A stretch of 64,000 bases of DNA from Candidatus Uhrbacteria bacterium (GTDB taxonomy: Bacteria > Patescibacteriota > Patescibacteriia > 2-12-FULL-60-25): assembly GCA_020854265.1 (NCBI GenBank), contig JADZFU010000004.1, positions 310,001 to 374,000 of the forward strand, given 5' to 3'. The translations under genes and the position numbers were made by a program. The notes beneath the pieces are model-generated. The model saw nothing but the letters and a program-made list of their open reading frames with translations. It was not told the origin of the DNA and ran no database searches. Below are positions 8,288 to 16,562 of this stretch, piece by piece. Each line of letters begins with the position of its first letter. The first letter of the stretch is position 1.

Positions 8288-8663
8288 ATAGTTCGTCGAG
8301 CATCTCACCGAACATGTCCAGCAGACGATCGCGTTGAAGGGGCGTTGCGACGGGAATGTTGACGAGAGCGTGTTTTCCATCGATCCGACCGTAGATCATC
8401 CGCGTGACAGGGAAATTGAACAGTCTGCCGAGCGGAGATTTCTTTAGCGGGCGGCGGAGCTCTTCGCGGGTCAGGATAAGCAGACCGAGATCCGCTGAAG
8501 CTTCGACCATGCCCGGACGGCCCAGGTGAGGAAACCGGCGCCATCCGCTCAACTTCAGATCTCTTCTGACCAAGATGGTGCCGCTCTCGGTTGTCGAGCA
8601 AAGGCCGACATGACATGACCAGCCGATACCACTCCATCCATACTCGAAACTCACGCAGGGCAT
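8286..8663 (-). CDS. Unknown protein, second gene of a two-gene unit
   Basis: Start chosen at the ATG at 8663 (MPCVSFEYGWSGIGW...), preceded by TGAGGT about 8 nt upstream. The frame could extend to 8696. The protein is about 125 residues, soluble and mixed alpha/beta in appearance. The C-terminal half is basic-hydrophobic (PLKKSPLGRLFNFP) and the end is acidic. Its start overlaps the 3' end of the gene at 8651-8992 by 13 bp, so both are probably translated from one message. Codons are GC-rich. I do not recognise a family. Confidence 0.6.
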   Translation of the reverse strand: MPCVSFEYGWSGIGWSCHVGLCSTTESGTILVRRDLKLSGWRRFPHLGRPGMVEASADLGLLILTREELRRPLKKSPLGRLFNFPVTRMIYGRIDGKHALVNIPVATPLQRDRLLDMFGEMLDEL

Positions 8664-8992
8664 TCCGAGTACCTCAGGATCATTTCGGCAAACCATGTGC
8701 GGAGGTAGGGGTCGTCCGCATCAACGGTGACGGTCTCGGCTCCTGCGCCAGGCTGGACCGTGCCGTTGATGATGGCGCGATGGGTGACGGGCACCTCGAT
8801 GCTCGTCTTGCGCATGAGCAGGTCGAGGATCTTGCGGAGGCTGGAGCGCGGGATCATGCCCATCTCTCCGTACTCGGTTCCGTGTTCCTTGTAGAGCACG
8901 GTCAAATAGAGGAAAGGGCCGTTCCGGTGGAACCGGATCTTGATGTGCTGGCCGGTGTACAGATGGGTAAAGGTGCGACTCGTCTCATCCAT
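8651..8992 (-). CDS. Unknown protein, first gene of a two-gene unit
   Basis: The protein is 113 residues, beginning MDETSRTFTHLYTGQHIKIR. The first half looks like beta-strands and the rest is helical. No motif is recognised. Its promoter is a perfect TTGACA, 17 bp, TAAATC, and the -10 ends 6 nt before the ATG, so the message should be leaderless even though codon use is of the GC-rich accessory type. It is divergent from the carotenoid cluster across a 64-bp spacer. Confidence 0.65.
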   Translation of the reverse strand: MDETSRTFTHLYTGQHIKIRFHRNGPFLYLTVLYKEHGTEYGEMGMIPRSSLRKILDLLMRKTSIEVPVTHRAIINGTVQPGAGAETVTVDADDPYLRTWFAEMILRYSECPA

Positions 8993-8998
8993 GCGCTA

Positions 8999-9027
8999 GA
9001 TTTAGCCGAAATTCGCCATTTTGTCAA
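8999..9027 (-). promoter_or_regulatory. Promoter of the unknown two-gene unit, leaderless
   Basis: Minus strand: TTGACA (9022-9027), 17 bp, TAAATC (8999-9004), then 6 nt to the ATG at 8992. On the plus strand an extended -10, TGCTATCCT (9033-9041 region), faces the prenyl synthase gene, so this spacer is a divergent promoter region. Confidence 0.65.
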
Positions 9028-9056
9028 TGGATTGCTATCCTACTTTGCAAGCTCCT

Positions 9057-10091
9057 ATGGATATACAGGCGTTTAAAAAACGTTTTGATCCGGTTTTGAT
9101 GAAGTTTTTGGATCGGAAAATCCGTCTTTATGTAAAGCACACTTCGGATCCATTCATTTTGGAGATGATTGGGTATGCCTCAAAACTACTTTTGGCATCT
9201 GGGAAGCGCGTCAGGCCATACATGGCGGCGATGACGTACAAAGCCTCCGGAGGACGGTCCGATGCAAAAGCTTTGCCGGTTTTTGCCGGATTAGAGCTCT
9301 TTCATGCGTTTGCGCTTGTTCATGACGATATTATGGACCGCGGCGAAGAGCGTCACGGTATTCCAACCGCACATCGGTATGTAGAGCGTCGCTTGAAAGA
9401 ACAAGGCAGGACAGGGAGCGCCGCACATCTTGGAGAAGCGCAGGCAATCTTGATCGGCGACCTGCTTTTTTCTTGGGCAAATGAAACGCTGGCAGGGACA
9501 AAAGCATATCCTATTTTTATCCGGATGATCGACGAGGTGCTTACGGGCCAGATGATCGATGTGGATGTCATGACGCGCCGCTCGGTGGATGACGGATTGA
9601 TCATGGACAAGATGCGGCTAAAAACGGCTACATACACCTTTGTGCGTCCGATGCAGATCGGTGCGGTGCTTGCCGGAGCAAATGGCAAGATGGCAAAATT
9701 TTGCGAAGCGTACGGGTTGCCGCTCGGACTTGCGTTCCAGATTCAAGACGACATGCTCGATATGATTACGCCGGCACATGTCCATGGAAAAACCGCGTTC
9801 AGCGATTTACGAGACGGCCAACACACGCTTTTTACCCAGTATATTTTTTCGCACGGAACCGCATCGGAAATCCGCCAATTGCGATCCATGATGGGAGCTT
9901 CGCTTTCTGAACGGGATCGTCCGCGCGTGATCGCATTTTTTGAATCAACCGGATCACTGGAATATGGCCGTACAGTTATGAATGCGTATTTTGATGAAGC
10001 GGAACAAGCGTTAGTCAAAATGAATTTTCCGAAAAGAAAAGCACAGCCGTTTTCTGATTTGATCCAGTATATTCGCAAGCGTGCGTCTTAG
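9057..10091 (+). CDS. crtE: Polyprenyl synthase, likely geranylgeranyl diphosphate synthase
   Basis: A trans-prenyltransferase of 344 residues, first gene of the carotenoid cluster. The first Asp-rich motif is D90-D-I-M-D94 without the two-residue insertion of bacterial FPP synthases. The second is D231-D-M-L-D235. Lys/Arg substrate contacts lie in GKRVRP (49-54). Phe85 sits five residues before the first Asp motif and Ala86 four before, the arrangement that stops chains at C20 in type I (archaeal-like) GGPP synthases. C20 as product is therefore an inference. The ATG at 9057 follows an extended -10. GGPP would feed crtB next door. Confidence 0.88.
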   Translation: MDIQAFKKRFDPVLMKFLDRKIRLYVKHTSDPFILEMIGYASKLLLASGKRVRPYMAAMTYKASGGRSDAKALPVFAGLELFHAFALVHDDIMDRGEERHGIPTAHRYVERRLKEQGRTGSAAHLGEAQAILIGDLLFSWANETLAGTKAYPIFIRMIDEVLTGQMIDVDVMTRRSVDDGLIMDKMRLKTATYTFVRPMQIGAVLAGANGKMAKFCEAYGLPLGLAFQIQDDMLDMITPAHVHGKTAFSDLRDGQHTLFTQYIFSHGTASEIRQLRSMMGASLSERDRPRVIAFFESTGSLEYGRTVMNAYFDEAEQALVKMNFPKRKAQPFSDLIQYIRKRAS

Positions 10092-10094
10092 GGT

Positions 10095-10892
10095 ATGACT
10101 TCTGAGCTGCAGAGGGCGTATCGGGAGTGCCAGCGCATCCATGCCAAGCATGGGAAAAGTTACTATTTTGCCACGCGTTTTTTTCCGAAAGACCTGCGCT
10201 ATGCAACTTACGCGCTATACGCGTTTTTCCGGCTTCCAGATGAAATGGTCGACAATCCTGCGGGACGTGATCCAAAAGCGGAGCTCGAGCGGTTCCGCGA
10301 TGAATGGCGGAGCGGAGTAACTACGAATCCGGTTATCATGGCTGCGCGCGATACGTTCGAACGGTACAAGATCCCATTTCAATATTCTGGAGTTTTTCTT
10401 GATGCAATGATTCAGGATACTTGGAAAACAACGTACAGCACATATGCAGAACTCGAGCAGTATATGTACGGTTCGGCTGCCGTAGTCGGGCTCATGATGT
10501 CGCATGTGATTGGATTCAAGCCAGGAGCACTCGCGTATGCGGAGAAGTTGGGATATGCCATGCAGCTCACAAATTTTTTACGCGATATACGCGAAGACAA
10601 GGAAAAACGCGGACGCGTGTACATGCCGCAGGACGAGCTTGCGCGTTTTGCAGATGACCACGTCGCATTCATGAAATTCCAGATAGCGCGCGCAGATGCG
10701 CTTTATGACGAAGCAAACAGGGGGATTCCGCTTCTCGAAGCGCGCGGCCGGTTTGCGGTGCGCGCCGCAAGCGATTTGTACCGGGCGATCTTACGAAAAA
10801 TCGAGCAGCAAAATTATGATGTGACGCTCCGCGCGAGAACATCGTTTGTAGAAAAAATATTCATCTGTCTCCGTGCAAAATTTACCGTATGA
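10095..10892 (+). CDS. crtB: Phytoene synthase
   Basis: Condenses two GGPP head-to-head to phytoene. It is 265 residues, a squalene/phytoene synthase family member. The first Asp motif is D49-E-M-V-D53, and the second is N160-F-L-R-D164-I-R-E-D168, followed by KRGRVYMPQDEL. A dehydrosqualene synthase (CrtM, C30) is not excluded by sequence alone, but the neighbouring GGPP-type synthase, lycopene elongase-type and CruF-type genes argue for C40. The gene starts 3 bp after the prenyl synthase stop and overlaps crtI by ATGA. Confidence 0.92.
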   Translation: MTSELQRAYRECQRIHAKHGKSYYFATRFFPKDLRYATYALYAFFRLPDEMVDNPAGRDPKAELERFRDEWRSGVTTNPVIMAARDTFERYKIPFQYSGVFLDAMIQDTWKTTYSTYAELEQYMYGSAAVVGLMMSHVIGFKPGALAYAEKLGYAMQLTNFLRDIREDKEKRGRVYMPQDELARFADDHVAFMKFQIARADALYDEANRGIPLLEARGRFAVRAASDLYRAILRKIEQQNYDVTLRARTSFVEKIFICLRAKFTV

Positions 10893-12397
10893 AAAAACAC
10901 GCTGTCATTATCGGGTCGGGATTTGGCGGACTCGGCTCGGCGTGTCTGCTTGCAAAGGCAGGATACCGCGTAACCGTTTTGGAAAAAAACGAACAACCAG
11001 GAGGGAGAGCGTCCGTGTTTTCCGAACGCGGGTATACCTTTGACATGGGACCATCGTGGTATTTGATGCCCGACATCTTCGAACACTTTTTCCAGCTCAT
11101 GGGAGAAAAGGTAGAGGATCATCTCGTGTTAAAAAAACTCGAACCCTCGTACCGGATTTTTTATAAAGACGAGGACCGCACCATCGATATTTTTTCGGAT
11201 CTGGAAAAGGATATCCCGACATTCGAAATGCTCGAACCCGGTTCAGGTGCACGGCTTCGCGAGTATTTAAAACGCGCAGCATACCAATACGATGTCGCAA
11301 AAAAACGGTTCTTGTTTAAAAACTATGATTCGATTTTGGATTTTTTGAACTGGGAAACGGCGATCGAGGGCAGCCGCTTATCGGTTTTTTCGAACATGGA
11401 TTCATATGTGAGGAAGTTTTTCAAGACACCGGCCGTGCAAAAAATCATGCAATATACCCTCGTGTTTTTGGGGAGCTCGCCCTACAACACGCCAGCGCTG
11501 TACAACATTATGAGCCACATCGATTTTTCGATGGGCGTATTTTATCCGCAAGGCGGGATTTACGAATTGGTGAAGGCTTTGGTCCGGATTGCCGAGAAGC
11601 ATGGAGCGGTTGTCCGTACGCATGCCGATGTTGCGCGGATACTTGTTGAAAAGGGGACGGCAATAGGCGTTGAGCTGGTCGGGGGAGAGCGTATCGAGGC
11701 GGATATCGTGATTTCAAATGCGGATATGGCTTTTACCGATCTCCAGCTTTTGCCGGAAGAGTCGCGAGTAAAGGACGAGCGGTATTGGAAGTCGCGGACG
11801 CTTTCTCCGTCAGCATTCATCATGTACCTAGGTATTGATGGACGGGTTCCGGAGCTCACCCACCATAACCTTATTTTTTCGAAAGATTGGAAAAAGAATT
11901 TTTCCGAAATTTTTGACAACCCCCAGTGGCCGGATGATCCGTCATTATATATTTGCGCACCCAGCATTACCGATCCGAACGTCGCTCCGGACGGCAAAGA
12001 AAATCTGTTCGTGCTTGTGCCCATTGCTCCGAATCTTTCGGATGCGGATGAACAATTGGAACTGTACGGAGAAAAAATTTTACAAATGCTGGAGACAACT
12101 TTGCGTATTCCGAACCTGCGAGAGCGGATTGAATACAAGAAATTCTTTAGCGTGAAAGATTTCAAGCAGAGATACAACAGCTTTGGCGGTTCGGCGCTTG
12201 GTTTTGCACATACGCTTACGCAGACCGCAATTTTCCGGCCAAATAACGTGAACCCGAATGTACGGAATCTCTATTACGCCGGTGCAGGCACGAATCCGGG
12301 AATCGGCATGCCGATTTGTCTCATCTCGGCCGAACTTGCGTACAAGCGTATCGTGGGCGACAAAAGCAGCGGACCGCTTACCTCGTTGCAACGATAA
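10889..12397 (+). CDS. crtI: Phytoene desaturase, CrtI type
   Basis: An FAD-dependent desaturase of 502 residues that converts phytoene to lycopene. The dinucleotide motif GSGFGG (9-14) sits in an N-terminal Rossmann fold with Glu32 ending strand 2 (VLEKNEQPGGRA). DMGPSWYLMP near 52-61 is typical of CrtI. The C-terminal FAD motif is NLYYAGAGTNPGIGMP. No second crtI/crtD-like gene is visible in the window, so this enzyme may also do 3,4-desaturation, or crtD lies elsewhere. It overlaps the convergent prenyltransferase gene by 20 bp. Confidence 0.94.
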   Translation: MKKHAVIIGSGFGGLGSACLLAKAGYRVTVLEKNEQPGGRASVFSERGYTFDMGPSWYLMPDIFEHFFQLMGEKVEDHLVLKKLEPSYRIFYKDEDRTIDIFSDLEKDIPTFEMLEPGSGARLREYLKRAAYQYDVAKKRFLFKNYDSILDFLNWETAIEGSRLSVFSNMDSYVRKFFKTPAVQKIMQYTLVFLGSSPYNTPALYNIMSHIDFSMGVFYPQGGIYELVKALVRIAEKHGAVVRTHADVARILVEKGTAIGVELVGGERIEADIVISNADMAFTDLQLLPEESRVKDERYWKSRTLSPSAFIMYLGIDGRVPELTHHNLIFSKDWKKNFSEIFDNPQWPDDPSLYICAPSITDPNVAPDGKENLFVLVPIAPNLSDADEQLELYGEKILQMLETTLRIPNLRERIEYKKFFSVKDFKQRYNSFGGSALGFAHTLTQTAIFRPNNVNPNVRNLYYAGAGTNPGIGMPICLISAELAYKRIVGDKSSGPLTSLQR

Positions 12398-13280
12398 ACA
12401 AGAACAGCGCAGTGCCGGCAGCCGTGTTGATCCATGGGAATAGCTTGTAATATCCAAACAACTCCTTGTCTGTTTTGGTTTTTAGCGAAAGTGCGATGAG
12501 CAAGAGGTAAACGGCACCGAGCGCGTACCCGAGCCATCCGAGGGCATGCGAAGAGAGGAGGACAGAACCGGCATACATGAATGCGCACAGCCACAATGTG
12601 CGGGATTTTCCGAGAACGGTTGCGATGGTTTTTAATCCCGCAACGGTGTCTGCTTTTATGTCCGGAACTGCACTGTACGCGTGCATGGCTATGCACCAAA
12701 GCGATGCGGCGAGTATAAGCTTCCAATCTGGCTGAGTGAAAGGCGAGAGCAGAGAGAATATAAAAAGCCCAGGGAGGATGTAGAGGATATTTGATGCGCT
12801 ATCGAGAAATGGACGTGCTTTGGCGCGGATCGGGGGAGCGGAGTAGGAGAATGATAATAGGTAGAACAAGATGAATATGCTCATCGCGGATGCGAATTGC
12901 AGAGGAGCGGTTGGATGACTGGCGCGTGAATAGAGAAATACGAGATAGACGAATATGGGAATTTGCCAAAGCAGAATCCAAATCCATGCGCGGGGATGGT
13001 CAATCGATTCAAGACGCGCTTCGTAGGAAGACTTTTTTTCGTTCAGGCGATCCGTTTCTTCGTCGAAAATATCATTTACCCCATACAAGAATAGATTGGC
13101 GGGGAAGGAAAAATGAAATAAAAATGGCAGGACAACCAAAAGGATTGGATAATAGTAAAGCGGGAAGGCTTCGACGATGCCTTCCACGGAAACAAGGCCG
13201 ATGAGAAATGGTCCCGTCAGATATATCCAAAATCTTGGACGGCTCATGCGGAAGATCCTTTTAAGGCCAAGTCCATGCAT
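12378..13280 (-). CDS. UbiA-family prenyltransferase, probable lycopene elongase
   Basis: A polytopic membrane protein of 300 residues. The two Asp-rich motifs of UbiA enzymes are N69-D-I-F-D-E-E-T-D77 and D207-I-K-A-D211, with SYSAPPIRAKAR before the second. It lies between crtI and a CruF homologue, the neighbourhood seen for LyeJ/CrtEb-type enzymes that add C5 units to lycopene to make C50 carotenoids. That role is inferred from context; other UbiA substrates (quinones, chlorophyll-like, archaeal lipids) have no supporting genes here. A -10 (TATATC, 13285-13290) lies 4 nt before the ATG. Confidence 0.85.
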   Translation of the reverse strand: MHGLGLKRIFRMSRPRFWIYLTGPFLIGLVSVEGIVEAFPLYYYPILLVVLPFLFHFSFPANLFLYGVNDIFDEETDRLNEKKSSYEARLESIDHPRAWIWILLWQIPIFVYLVFLYSRASHPTAPLQFASAMSIFILFYLLSFSYSAPPIRAKARPFLDSASNILYILPGLFIFSLLSPFTQPDWKLILAASLWCIAMHAYSAVPDIKADTVAGLKTIATVLGKSRTLWLCAFMYAGSVLLSSHALGWLGYALGAVYLLLIALSLKTKTDKELFGYYKLFPWINTAAGTALFLFIVATR

Positions 13281-13284
13281 ATCC

Positions 13285-13292
13285 GATATACT
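13285..13292. promoter_or_regulatory. Shared divergent -10 region for prenyltransferase and cruF-like genes
   Basis: GATATACT reads as TATACT on the plus strand (13287-13292, 11 nt before the ATG at 13304) and as TATATC on the minus strand (13285-13290, 4 nt before the ATG at 13280). The two -10 boxes overlap by four bases, so the divergent carotenoid genes probably compete for polymerase. No -35 is evident on either side. Confidence 0.5.
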
Positions 13293-13303
13293 AGCCGAGT
13301 CGT

Positions 13304-13963
13304 ATGAAGTACGAAACTGGCTGGATAGTAGCGGGAGCTATCACAATGGCAGTGATCGGTTTTATGGCTGATCAGCAAGGTTTTAAGCAGCAGCCTGGCT
13401 GGATTTCGGTTTTAGCTATTTTATTACTGGCTACACCGTCATGCTGGGCATTCATGAAATATACGGGATACAAAAAAGGGTTACTTGTCTTGGCGTGTTT
13501 GTCCGTTTTTGCGATTTTGATCGAAACTATTGGCGTGGCCACGGGATTTCCGTATGGATCGTTTACCTATTCGGCGGATTTAGGCTGGAGAGTATTTGGG
13601 CTTGTTCCTTGGACGGTGCCGTTTGCTTGGGTTCCGCTCTTGATAGCGTCTGCAGCTCTTGCGTCATATTTTGCAAAACAAAAATTATCAAGAATTTTTT
13701 TGGCTGCGATGTTTTTAGTATTGATGGATCTTGTATTGGATCCCGCGGCAGTGCATGCCGGACTTTGGAGCTATCCTGCTGGCGGCTGGTATTTTGGCGT
13801 GCCATGGACGAATTTTGCCGGCTGGATGTTTTCCGGTATTTTAGGCGCTTCGATTCTGGCGTTGTTTGATGCAGACGATTTACCCATGCAGGGGATGATC
13901 GTAAGTGCGGCGCTGATGCTCGCGTTCTGGTCCGGCGTTCTTGTGCATGCCGGATTGACGTGA
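13304..13963 (+). CDS. cruF: Carotenoid hydratase, CruF/DUF422 family
   Basis: The protein is 219 residues with about seven hydrophobic segments. Two blocks typical of the family are visible: LIETIGVATGFPYGSF and LVLDPAAVHAGLWSY followed by GGWYFGVPWTNFAGWM. Family members hydrate the psi-ends of linear carotenoids (1',2' positions) or, in haloarchaea, the C50 chain ends to give bacterioruberin. Beside a lycopene elongase-type gene the C50 role is more likely; this is inference. The stop codon lies inside the promoter of the downstream glutaredoxin gene. Confidence 0.88.
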   Translation: MKYETGWIVAGAITMAVIGFMADQQGFKQQPGWISVLAILLLATPSCWAFMKYTGYKKGLLVLACLSVFAILIETIGVATGFPYGSFTYSADLGWRVFGLVPWTVPFAWVPLLIASAALASYFAKQKLSRIFLAAMFLVLMDLVLDPAAVHAGLWSYPAGGWYFGVPWTNFAGWMFSGILGASILALFDADDLPMQGMIVSAALMLAFWSGVLVHAGLT

Positions 13964-13983
13964 AATGAATAATCTGTTAATTT
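13955..13983 (+). promoter_or_regulatory. Promoter of glutaredoxin gene
   Basis: TTGACG (13955-13960), 17 bp, TAATTT (13978-13983). The -35 is within the last codons of the cruF-like gene. The Shine-Dalgarno GGAGGA (14003-14008) follows. Confidence 0.65.
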
Positions 13984-14015
13984 CGATCGCGCTCGTTTTT
14001 TTGGAGGAACAAGAT

Positions 14016-14273
14016 ATGGCCGAGATCCGCATGTACATGAAGGCGCGCTGCCCTTACTGCAACTTGGCGGAGCAGATGCTCCGCGACAACGGAGCCGTGG
14101 AGATCGTCAAGGTTCACGTGGACCACGACGAAGAGTCCGAGAAGCACATGAAGCAGAAGCTCGGTACGAGCCAGGTGCCGCAGTTCGTCATCGGTGAGCG
14201 CCACGTCGGCGGATTCGACGAACTGGCGGCGATGAAGCACAGCGGCGAGCTCAAGCAGCTCCTTGCCGGCTGA
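14016..14273 (+). CDS. grxC: Glutaredoxin
   Basis: A thioltransferase of 85 residues with the redox active site C12-P-Y-C15, TSQVPQFVIGERHVGG (cis-Pro and glutathione-binding loop) and a short C-terminal helix. It would use glutathione or a similar thiol in the cytoplasm. The start is the ATG at 14016, 7 nt after GGAGGA. It is a single-gene unit with its own promoter and terminator and with strongly GC-biased codons compared with cruF upstream. Confidence 0.95.
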   Translation: MAEIRMYMKARCPYCNLAEQMLRDNGAVEIVKVHVDHDEESEKHMKQKLGTSQVPQFVIGERHVGGFDELAAMKHSGELKQLLAG

Positions 14274-14294
14274 AGAGTCCGGGGACTGCCCCTT

Positions 14295-14325
14295 ACCCCT
14301 CCTGCACTCAGGAGGGGTTTTCGTT
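14295..14325 (+). terminator. Terminator after glutaredoxin
   Basis: CCCCTCCTG (14296-14304) pairs with CAGGAGGGG (14309-14317), loop CACT, followed by TTTTCGTTT. Confidence 0.85.
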
Positions 14326-14339
14326 TGTCCCCAGGCGTC

Positions 14340-14369
14340 TTGACGTCCATAATAATCCTATGTTATTAA
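14340..14369 (+). promoter_or_regulatory. Promoter of the VWA gene
   Basis: TTGACG (14340-14345) and TATTAA (14364-14369) with an 18-bp spacer. The predicted leader to the GTG at 14475 is about 100 nt, the longest in the window. Confidence 0.45.
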
Positions 14370-14370
14370 T

Positions 14371-14417
14371 GACCCCCTCAATCGCGTAACGCGGAAGCGC
14401 CAAGCGAACTGGGGGTT
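14371..14417 (+). promoter_or_regulatory. Structured leader of the VWA gene
   Basis: ACCCCC (14372-14377) can pair with GGGGGT (14411-14416), enclosing a small CGCG-TAA-CGCG hairpin (14383-14393). It lies in the predicted 5' leader. It does not match a riboswitch class I know and has no long T-run after it. Confidence 0.35.
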
Positions 14418-14474
14418 CTTGTCCATTTCGGGCGGGGATAGTCGTTCCATACAACCAGAGACAGTGAGGGACTC

Positions 14475-16541
14475 GTGAACGTCACGCATGCGCGCCAGGG
14501 TCGGATCGATCAGATCAACAAGTACGGCATCATCCTCGCCTTGGGGATCACCCCGCAGAAGGCCAAGGAGGACCGTCACATGACGCTTCTCCTGGACTGT
14601 TCCGGATCGATGGGGAGCATCATCAGCGAGCTGCGCCGCGACGCGGAGAAGTTCGTCGCCGAGCTCGACACGAAGACCTTCGTGTCGGTCATCGTCTTCA
14701 GCGGCCACGGCCGTGCCAGGACGATCGCCGGACCGACGCGCTGCGACGAGAGCGGCCGCAAGATGGTCATCCAGGCCATCCAGGACAACGTGCACATCAT
14801 GGACGTCACCGTCTTCTCGGAGCCGCTCGAGCTCGCGCTCAAGACGGTGCAGAAGATCGCGAACGACGCCGACAACCAGGTGACGCTCTTTACGGACGGC
14901 TGTGCCGTCCCCACCAAGTGGGATGTGAAGAAAGAGCAGAGCAAGGCCGAGGCGGCCGCGCGCGCCATCGCCAACACCGGTGCCGGGTTCTCGGTCATCG
15001 GCTACGGCACGTGGTACGACGCCGATTTCCTCGGTCGCCTGATGGCGGAGACCGGCCACAACGGCCTGTACCGCCACATCAGCGAGGTCGAGGACTTCAG
15101 CGCCGCGATCAACGAGATCCGCATGACCTTCGAGAAGACGGTCCGCGGATCGGTCGACGTCGCCATCAAGCCGAACGAAGGCAAGATCAGCCGCTTCGTG
15201 CGCGTCACCCCCGAGGTGGCGATGACCGAGGGCAGCCACTTCACGTCGAGTGCCTTCTTCAACGGCGAGGCCACGCTCTTCATCGAGACGAGCAAGGAGG
15301 TCAAGACCGTGAAGATCGATGGCCGAGTCAACGGGAAGGACTTCAGCGAGACCGTCTCGCTGAAGGCCATGACCGACGATGACAAGGTCTCGTTCATCCG
15401 CGCGTACGCTGCCCAGGCGACGATCGCCGGCGAGAACAGTACGGCTGCGGAGTACCTCGAGTTCACCGGTGACAGCGGGCTCGCCGAGAAGGTGGGCAAT
15501 GCCTACACCGACCGCGAGAGCCGCGAGGCGAAGGACGTGATGCGCCGCGTCTTCACGGACGGCAAGCGCTTCATCGGGACCGGCCTCAAGCCGGTCGGTC
15601 CGAACCACTCGGTCTTGAACGTCCTCCGCGTCCTCATCGAGGACAAGGGCTCGGTCCTGTACATCCCCAAGGGCGCCTACAAGCGCGGCGGGGAGCTCAC
15701 GGTCGATCCGGCCGTGCTGCAGGGCAGCGGCGAGCGCACGCTCGAGGTGCTCGACATGATCAGCACGGAAGATCGGTTCAACTTCTCGCTCCGCACCACC
15801 AAGGACGTGAAGGTCCTGCCGCGCGACGAGAAGGGCGAGGTCATCGCCAACGCGACGCCGGAGAACAAGAAGGTCTACAGAACGTACAACGTGATCAGAG
15901 ACGGCAACCTCGTGTTGCCGGAGCTCGACGCGCGCCTCTCGCAGGAGTCGTTCGACCTGCTCGTCGAAGCGGGCGTCATCAAGGCCGGTACCAAGTACGA
16001 GGCCGCGAAGACCTACACGCTCAACCTGCGCGACCTGAAGTTGATCTCCCCGGCGTGGGCCAAGCCCGCGACGCTGGGTCTGGTCAGCCTGATGCGTCAG
16101 GAGAAGGACCTCGAGGCCGCCCAGAAGGCGCTCAACGCGCGCAAGAAGGAGCTCGTGGCCGGCGGCTACAAGCCCAAGGCCGACGAGGAGTCGGAGTTCT
16201 ACCGCGAGCAGTCCAAGAAGGACGAGGCGCGGGAGACCGACACCTACACCGCGACGACGGTCGAGCTCCGTCTGATGAAGTACGAGCCGAAGGCCTTCGA
16301 CGCGTCGGCGCTCTCGTGGGAGGAGGCGAATGAGCTCGTGAAGGAGACTCGCCGCGATCTCTCGATCGTCCGGTTCAAGATCCGAGCCACGACCTTCGCC
16401 ATGGAGCGCTGCAAGAAGCAGGCGTCGATCAAGTGGAGCAACCCTAAGACGACGGCCAAGGGCACGATCGAGCAGATGGCCGACTTCGACGGTGCCAAGC
16501 TCAAGCGTGCCGAGAAGACGCAGACCTTCATCTGCTCGTGA
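14475..16541 (+). CDS. Large von Willebrand factor A domain protein
   Basis: The protein is 688 residues with no signal peptide or membrane segment, so probably cytoplasmic. A VWA domain occupies about residues 35-220. It has a complete MIDAS first motif D41-C-S43-G-S45 and LFTDGCAVP as the later Asp loop. Next comes a beta-rich region of about 100 residues (TVRGSVDVAIKPNEG...), then a mostly helical, charged C-terminal half rich in Lys and Glu. It starts at GTG with GAGGGA 6 nt before. No MoxR ATPase or kinase lies beside it. Lys is almost always AAG and Glu GAG, in sharp contrast to the next genes. The role is unknown; VWA domains usually bind protein partners through a metal. Confidence 0.8.
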   Translation: MNVTHARQGRIDQINKYGIILALGITPQKAKEDRHMTLLLDCSGSMGSIISELRRDAEKFVAELDTKTFVSVIVFSGHGRARTIAGPTRCDESGRKMVIQAIQDNVHIMDVTVFSEPLELALKTVQKIANDADNQVTLFTDGCAVPTKWDVKKEQSKAEAAARAIANTGAGFSVIGYGTWYDADFLGRLMAETGHNGLYRHISEVEDFSAAINEIRMTFEKTVRGSVDVAIKPNEGKISRFVRVTPEVAMTEGSHFTSSAFFNGEATLFIETSKEVKTVKIDGRVNGKDFSETVSLKAMTDDDKVSFIRAYAAQATIAGENSTAAEYLEFTGDSGLAEKVGNAYTDRESREAKDVMRRVFTDGKRFIGTGLKPVGPNHSVLNVLRVLIEDKGSVLYIPKGAYKRGGELTVDPAVLQGSGERTLEVLDMISTEDRFNFSLRTTKDVKVLPRDEKGEVIANATPENKKVYRTYNVIRDGNLVLPELDARLSQESFDLLVEAGVIKAGTKYEAAKTYTLNLRDLKLISPAWAKPATLGLVSLMRQEKDLEAAQKALNARKKELVAGGYKPKADEESEFYREQSKKDEARETDTYTATTVELRLMKYEPKAFDASALSWEEANELVKETRRDLSIVRFKIRATTFAMERCKKQASIKWSNPKTTAKGTIEQMADFDGAKLKRAEKTQTFICS

Positions 16542-16562
16542 ACCTCACGCTCGACTGACAGC

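Noticed and set aside
10095-10892. Reading the cluster as a C30 (CrtM/CrtN) pathway
   Set aside because: The adjacent GGPP-type prenyl synthase and the LyeJ-like and CruF-like genes fit C40/C50 chemistry better, though sequence alone does not fully exclude C30 for the CrtB-like enzyme.
14358-15608. A 416-codon open frame on the minus strand opposite the VWA gene
   Set aside because: It lies fully antisense to the VWA gene, which has a MIDAS motif, SD and terminator. Its composition is His/Arg/Asp/Leu-rich with no motif, as expected for the mirror frame of a gene with GC-rich third positions.
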